DNA of 64,000 nt, taken from the NCBI RefSeq assembly GCF_015710575.1, contig NZ_CP065373.1:2046001-2110000 (forward strand), in the 5' to 3' direction. This DNA comes from Mycolicibacterium mengxianglii (GTDB taxonomy: Bacteria; Actinomycetota; Actinomycetes; Mycobacteriales; Mycobacteriaceae). The notes beneath the pieces were generated by a model. The model had not been told where the DNA came from. It saw nothing but the letters and a program-made list of their open reading frames with translations, and made no database searches. Made by a program: the position numbers and the translations under genes. Below, one piece after another: positions 62,607-64,000 of this stretch (the first letter of the stretch is position 1; each line of letters starts with the position of its first letter).

Positions 62607-63506
62607 TCAGCGGCGAAGTGCCTTCGCCTGCTTGTTGGCTTTCTTGCGAGCCTTCTTGGACAGATCCTCGCTCTGCACCAGGGCCACGTGGGCGAATTCA
62701 CCCCCGCGTTCGCGGGCGACCTCGGCCAGTTCGGCGCCTCGGTCGCGGGCGACGTCGGCGAGATCGGCGCTGCGTTCGCGGGCGACCTCGGCCAGTTCCG
62801 CACTGCGCTCGCGGGCCAGCTGGGCCCACTCGGTGCCGCGTTCGCGCGCAATCTCAGCGAGTTCGGCGCCACGCTTCTGGGCGACTTCGAGCAGCGGGCC
62901 ACCCTTCTCGACGGCGACCTCGGCGAGCTCCCGGCCACGTTCGGCGCTGACGTGCAGGCCCTCATGGAGGTTGCGTCCGACCTTTTCCGCCAGTTCGGCG
63001 TCGATCAGTGCGGGAGCTGCAGCCCCGGCGGGCAGGGCAGCGCTGACGGCGCCGGTGACCTTCTGGGCCGCCCGGCGGCCGCGCCACCCCAGTGACGGCT
63101 TGCCGGCGGTATCGGCCGAGGCGATGATCAGACCGCCGAGCAAGCTCAGGTCAGTCAGGAAATCGCGCCGCTTGGCGGCCTTACGTTCGGGATCCTCTTC
63201 GGTCCAGAACATATGGGAGCCCAGATTGGCGGGGATGACAGTGGCAGCCAGCGCGGCCGACGCCAGCCTCGGCACTTTGCCGGTGGCCAGCAGGATGCCG
63301 CCGCCGATCTGCACCGCGGCAGTGATCTTCGCGAATGTCTCTGCATCCTGAGGAATGTTGGGGCCCACCGGTTCTGGCAGCTTCTGTAAGCCTTCCAGTG
63401 TCGGTCGGGCGGCGTCAGCTGCGGGTTTCGGGCTGCGCAGCGCTTCGATTCCTTGGCCGATGAAGGCTGCGGACAGGAGGGGACGGGCAACTCGGCGTAA
63501 CAACAT
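62607..63506 (-). CDS. DoxX-family protein with an 11-residue-repeat tail
   Basis: The 299-residue protein has about 130 N-terminal residues that match the DoxX/DoxD membrane family (LLSAAFIGQGIEALRSP, AAVQIGGGILLATGK, ANLGSHMFWTEEDPE) with three or four membrane segments. Residues about 190-276 are eight copies of an 11-residue helix repeat (consensus RGAELAEVARE), then a Lys-rich end KKARKKANKQAKALRR. ATG 63506 was chosen. Function is unknown. The repeat tail is unusual for DoxX. Confidence 0.8.
   Translation of the reverse strand: MLLRRVARPLLSAAFIGQGIEALRSPKPAADAARPTLEGLQKLPEPVGPNIPQDAETFAKITAAVQIGGGILLATGKVPRLASAALAATVIPANLGSHMFWTEEDPERKAAKRRDFLTDLSLLGGLIIASADTAGKPSLGWRGRRAAQKVTGAVSAALPAGAAAPALIDAELAEKVGRNLHEGLHVSAERGRELAEVAVEKGGPLLEVAQKRGAELAEIARERGTEWAQLARERSAELAEVARERSADLADVARDRGAELAEVARERGGEFAHVALVQSEDLSKKARKKANKQAKALRR
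62679..62939 (-). repeat. Eight 33-base units encoding 11-residue repeats
   Basis: The units vary in sequence but keep the pattern Arg-Gly/Ser-x-Glu/Asp-Leu-Ala-x-Val-Ala-x-Glu. The 11-residue period suits a long amphipathic helix or right-handed coiled coil. Confidence 0.85.
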
Positions 63507-63549
63507 GACGGCGGTGTTCCCCGCCTGCCGTGCGTGCAAACCAGCCGGG

Positions 63550-64000
63550 TCAGGGTGCTGTGGGTCGGGGTTTGCTGCGCATTGACAGCGGCACCACCAC
63601 CCAGAAGGTGACGAACGCGGCCAGGGCGCCCGCCCCGGCAATGATCCCGGCCAGATCGCCGAGGACGGCGCCGAAGACGACGATGACCACACCCACCAGG
63701 GAGATCCCCAGGAACATCAAGCCGGCATAGGTGGTCCGATGCGCTGCGGTCACCAACTGGGCGAGGCGGTGCCGGCGGAACAACAAGCGATGCATGGCTA
63801 CCGGGCTGGTCAGCAGCACGGTGCTGATGATCGAGCATCCGACGGTGACCAGGTAGATGATCCGTAGGTCGCCGGGCAGCTCTTCGAAGCCGTCGTGAAA
63901 CGGCAACGTCAGCAGCAGGCCGGTGAGCAGTTGCACGCCCGTCTGCACCACCCGCAGCTCTTGCAGCAGGCTCGCCCAGTTGCGGTCCAGCCGTTCGGTT
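63550..64000 (-). CDS. DUF6328-family membrane protein, N-terminus outside the window
   Basis: At least 150 residues are visible. The reading frame is open to the window edge, with RNWASLLQELRVVQTGVQLL ahead of the membrane part, as in the actinobacterial DUF6328 family, so the true start lies beyond base 64000. About four hydrophobic segments follow (GLLLTLPFHDGFEELPG, IYLVTVGCSIISTVLL, GLMFLGISLVGVVIVVFG). Family function is unknown. Confidence 0.75.
   Translation of the reverse strand, partial: TERLDRNWASLLQELRVVQTGVQLLTGLLLTLPFHDGFEELPGDLRIIYLVTVGCSIISTVLLTSPVAMHRLLFRRHRLAQLVTAAHRTTYAGLMFLGISLVGVVIVVFGAVLGDLAGIIAGAGALAAFVTFWVVVPLSMRSKPRPTAP

Noticed and set aside
1..64000. tRNA, rRNA, insertion sequence, prophage or toxin-antitoxin genes
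   Set aside because: No cloverleaf, rRNA-like segment, transposase, integrase or typical toxin-antitoxin pair was seen by reading. A covariance-model search would be needed to exclude small RNAs.

Overview
The window reads as about 64 kb of chromosome from a high-GC actinobacterium, almost certainly a mycobacterium and most likely a fast-growing, environmental one (Mycolicibacterium type). The evidence is a complete Pup-proteasome locus, a MmpS/MmpL pair, a PE-PPE-domain hydrolase, RbpA, several F420-type oxidoreductases, and separate lnt and ppm1 genes (from memory, fused in M. tuberculosis and split in M. smegmatis). From about 8.5 kb onward the gene order follows, from memory, the M. tuberculosis block Rv2112c to Rv2045c in reversed orientation, interrupted by accessory insertions. 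No rRNA, tRNA, insertion sequence, prophage or CRISPR array was recognised.

Layout. 1-6.9 kb: a sugar-uptake operon (sugar kinase end, DMT permease, GH4 glycosidase, lipoprotein binding protein, two permeases, ATPase), with start/stop overlaps at several junctions. 6.9-8.5 kb: a zinc-ribbon miniprotein and an opposing amidohydrolase. 8.5-11.9 kb: dop-pup-prcB-prcA. 11.9-15.8 kb: an insertion on the minus strand with a PE-PPE-domain protein, a broken AraC regulator, a DUF1023 hydrolase and an EspC-like small protein. 15.9-23.4 kb: pafA-pafB-pafC-tatA-tatC-helY. 23.5-30.1 kb: DUF4333 protein, 5'-3' exonuclease, mmpS-mmpL behind a candidate iron (IdeR) box, pepE and a cupin. 30.1-33.6 kb: an Rv2074-like FDOR, an SDR, cobL and cobG.

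33.7-41.8 kb is mostly accessory: an SDR remnant, a TauD-type dioxygenase, an LLM oxidoreductase, and a compact minus-strand operon (SSS symporter, 38-aa membrane miniprotein, RidA, DadA) divergent from a CdaR/PucR-type regulator. The operon looks like an uptake and oxidation unit for D-amino acids or related amines. A PPOX oxidoreductase and FxsA follow. 41.8-46.8 kb: YtcJ-like amidohydrolase, lnt, ppm1, rbpA and a small cysteine-rich protein. 46.8-58.4 kb: 8-oxoguanine-deaminase-like enzyme, a winged-helix/hydrolase fusion, two lipoproteins, a LipT-like carboxylesterase, a copper amine oxidase, a kinase/lipocalin-like fusion, a chloroperoxidase-type hydrolase and a SCO6745-family protein. 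58.5-64 kb: a double-DUF4333 lipoprotein, a gluconate module (gntR-gntK-gntP) with a visible promoter and operator candidate, an RDD membrane protein, a DoxX protein with an 11-residue-repeat tail and the end of a DUF6328 gene.

Many monocistronic or operon-leading genes have a TANNNT hexamer ending 6-8 bases before the start codon and no Shine-Dalgarno sequence. This is the expected layout of leaderless mycobacterial transcripts, and it was used to choose several starts.
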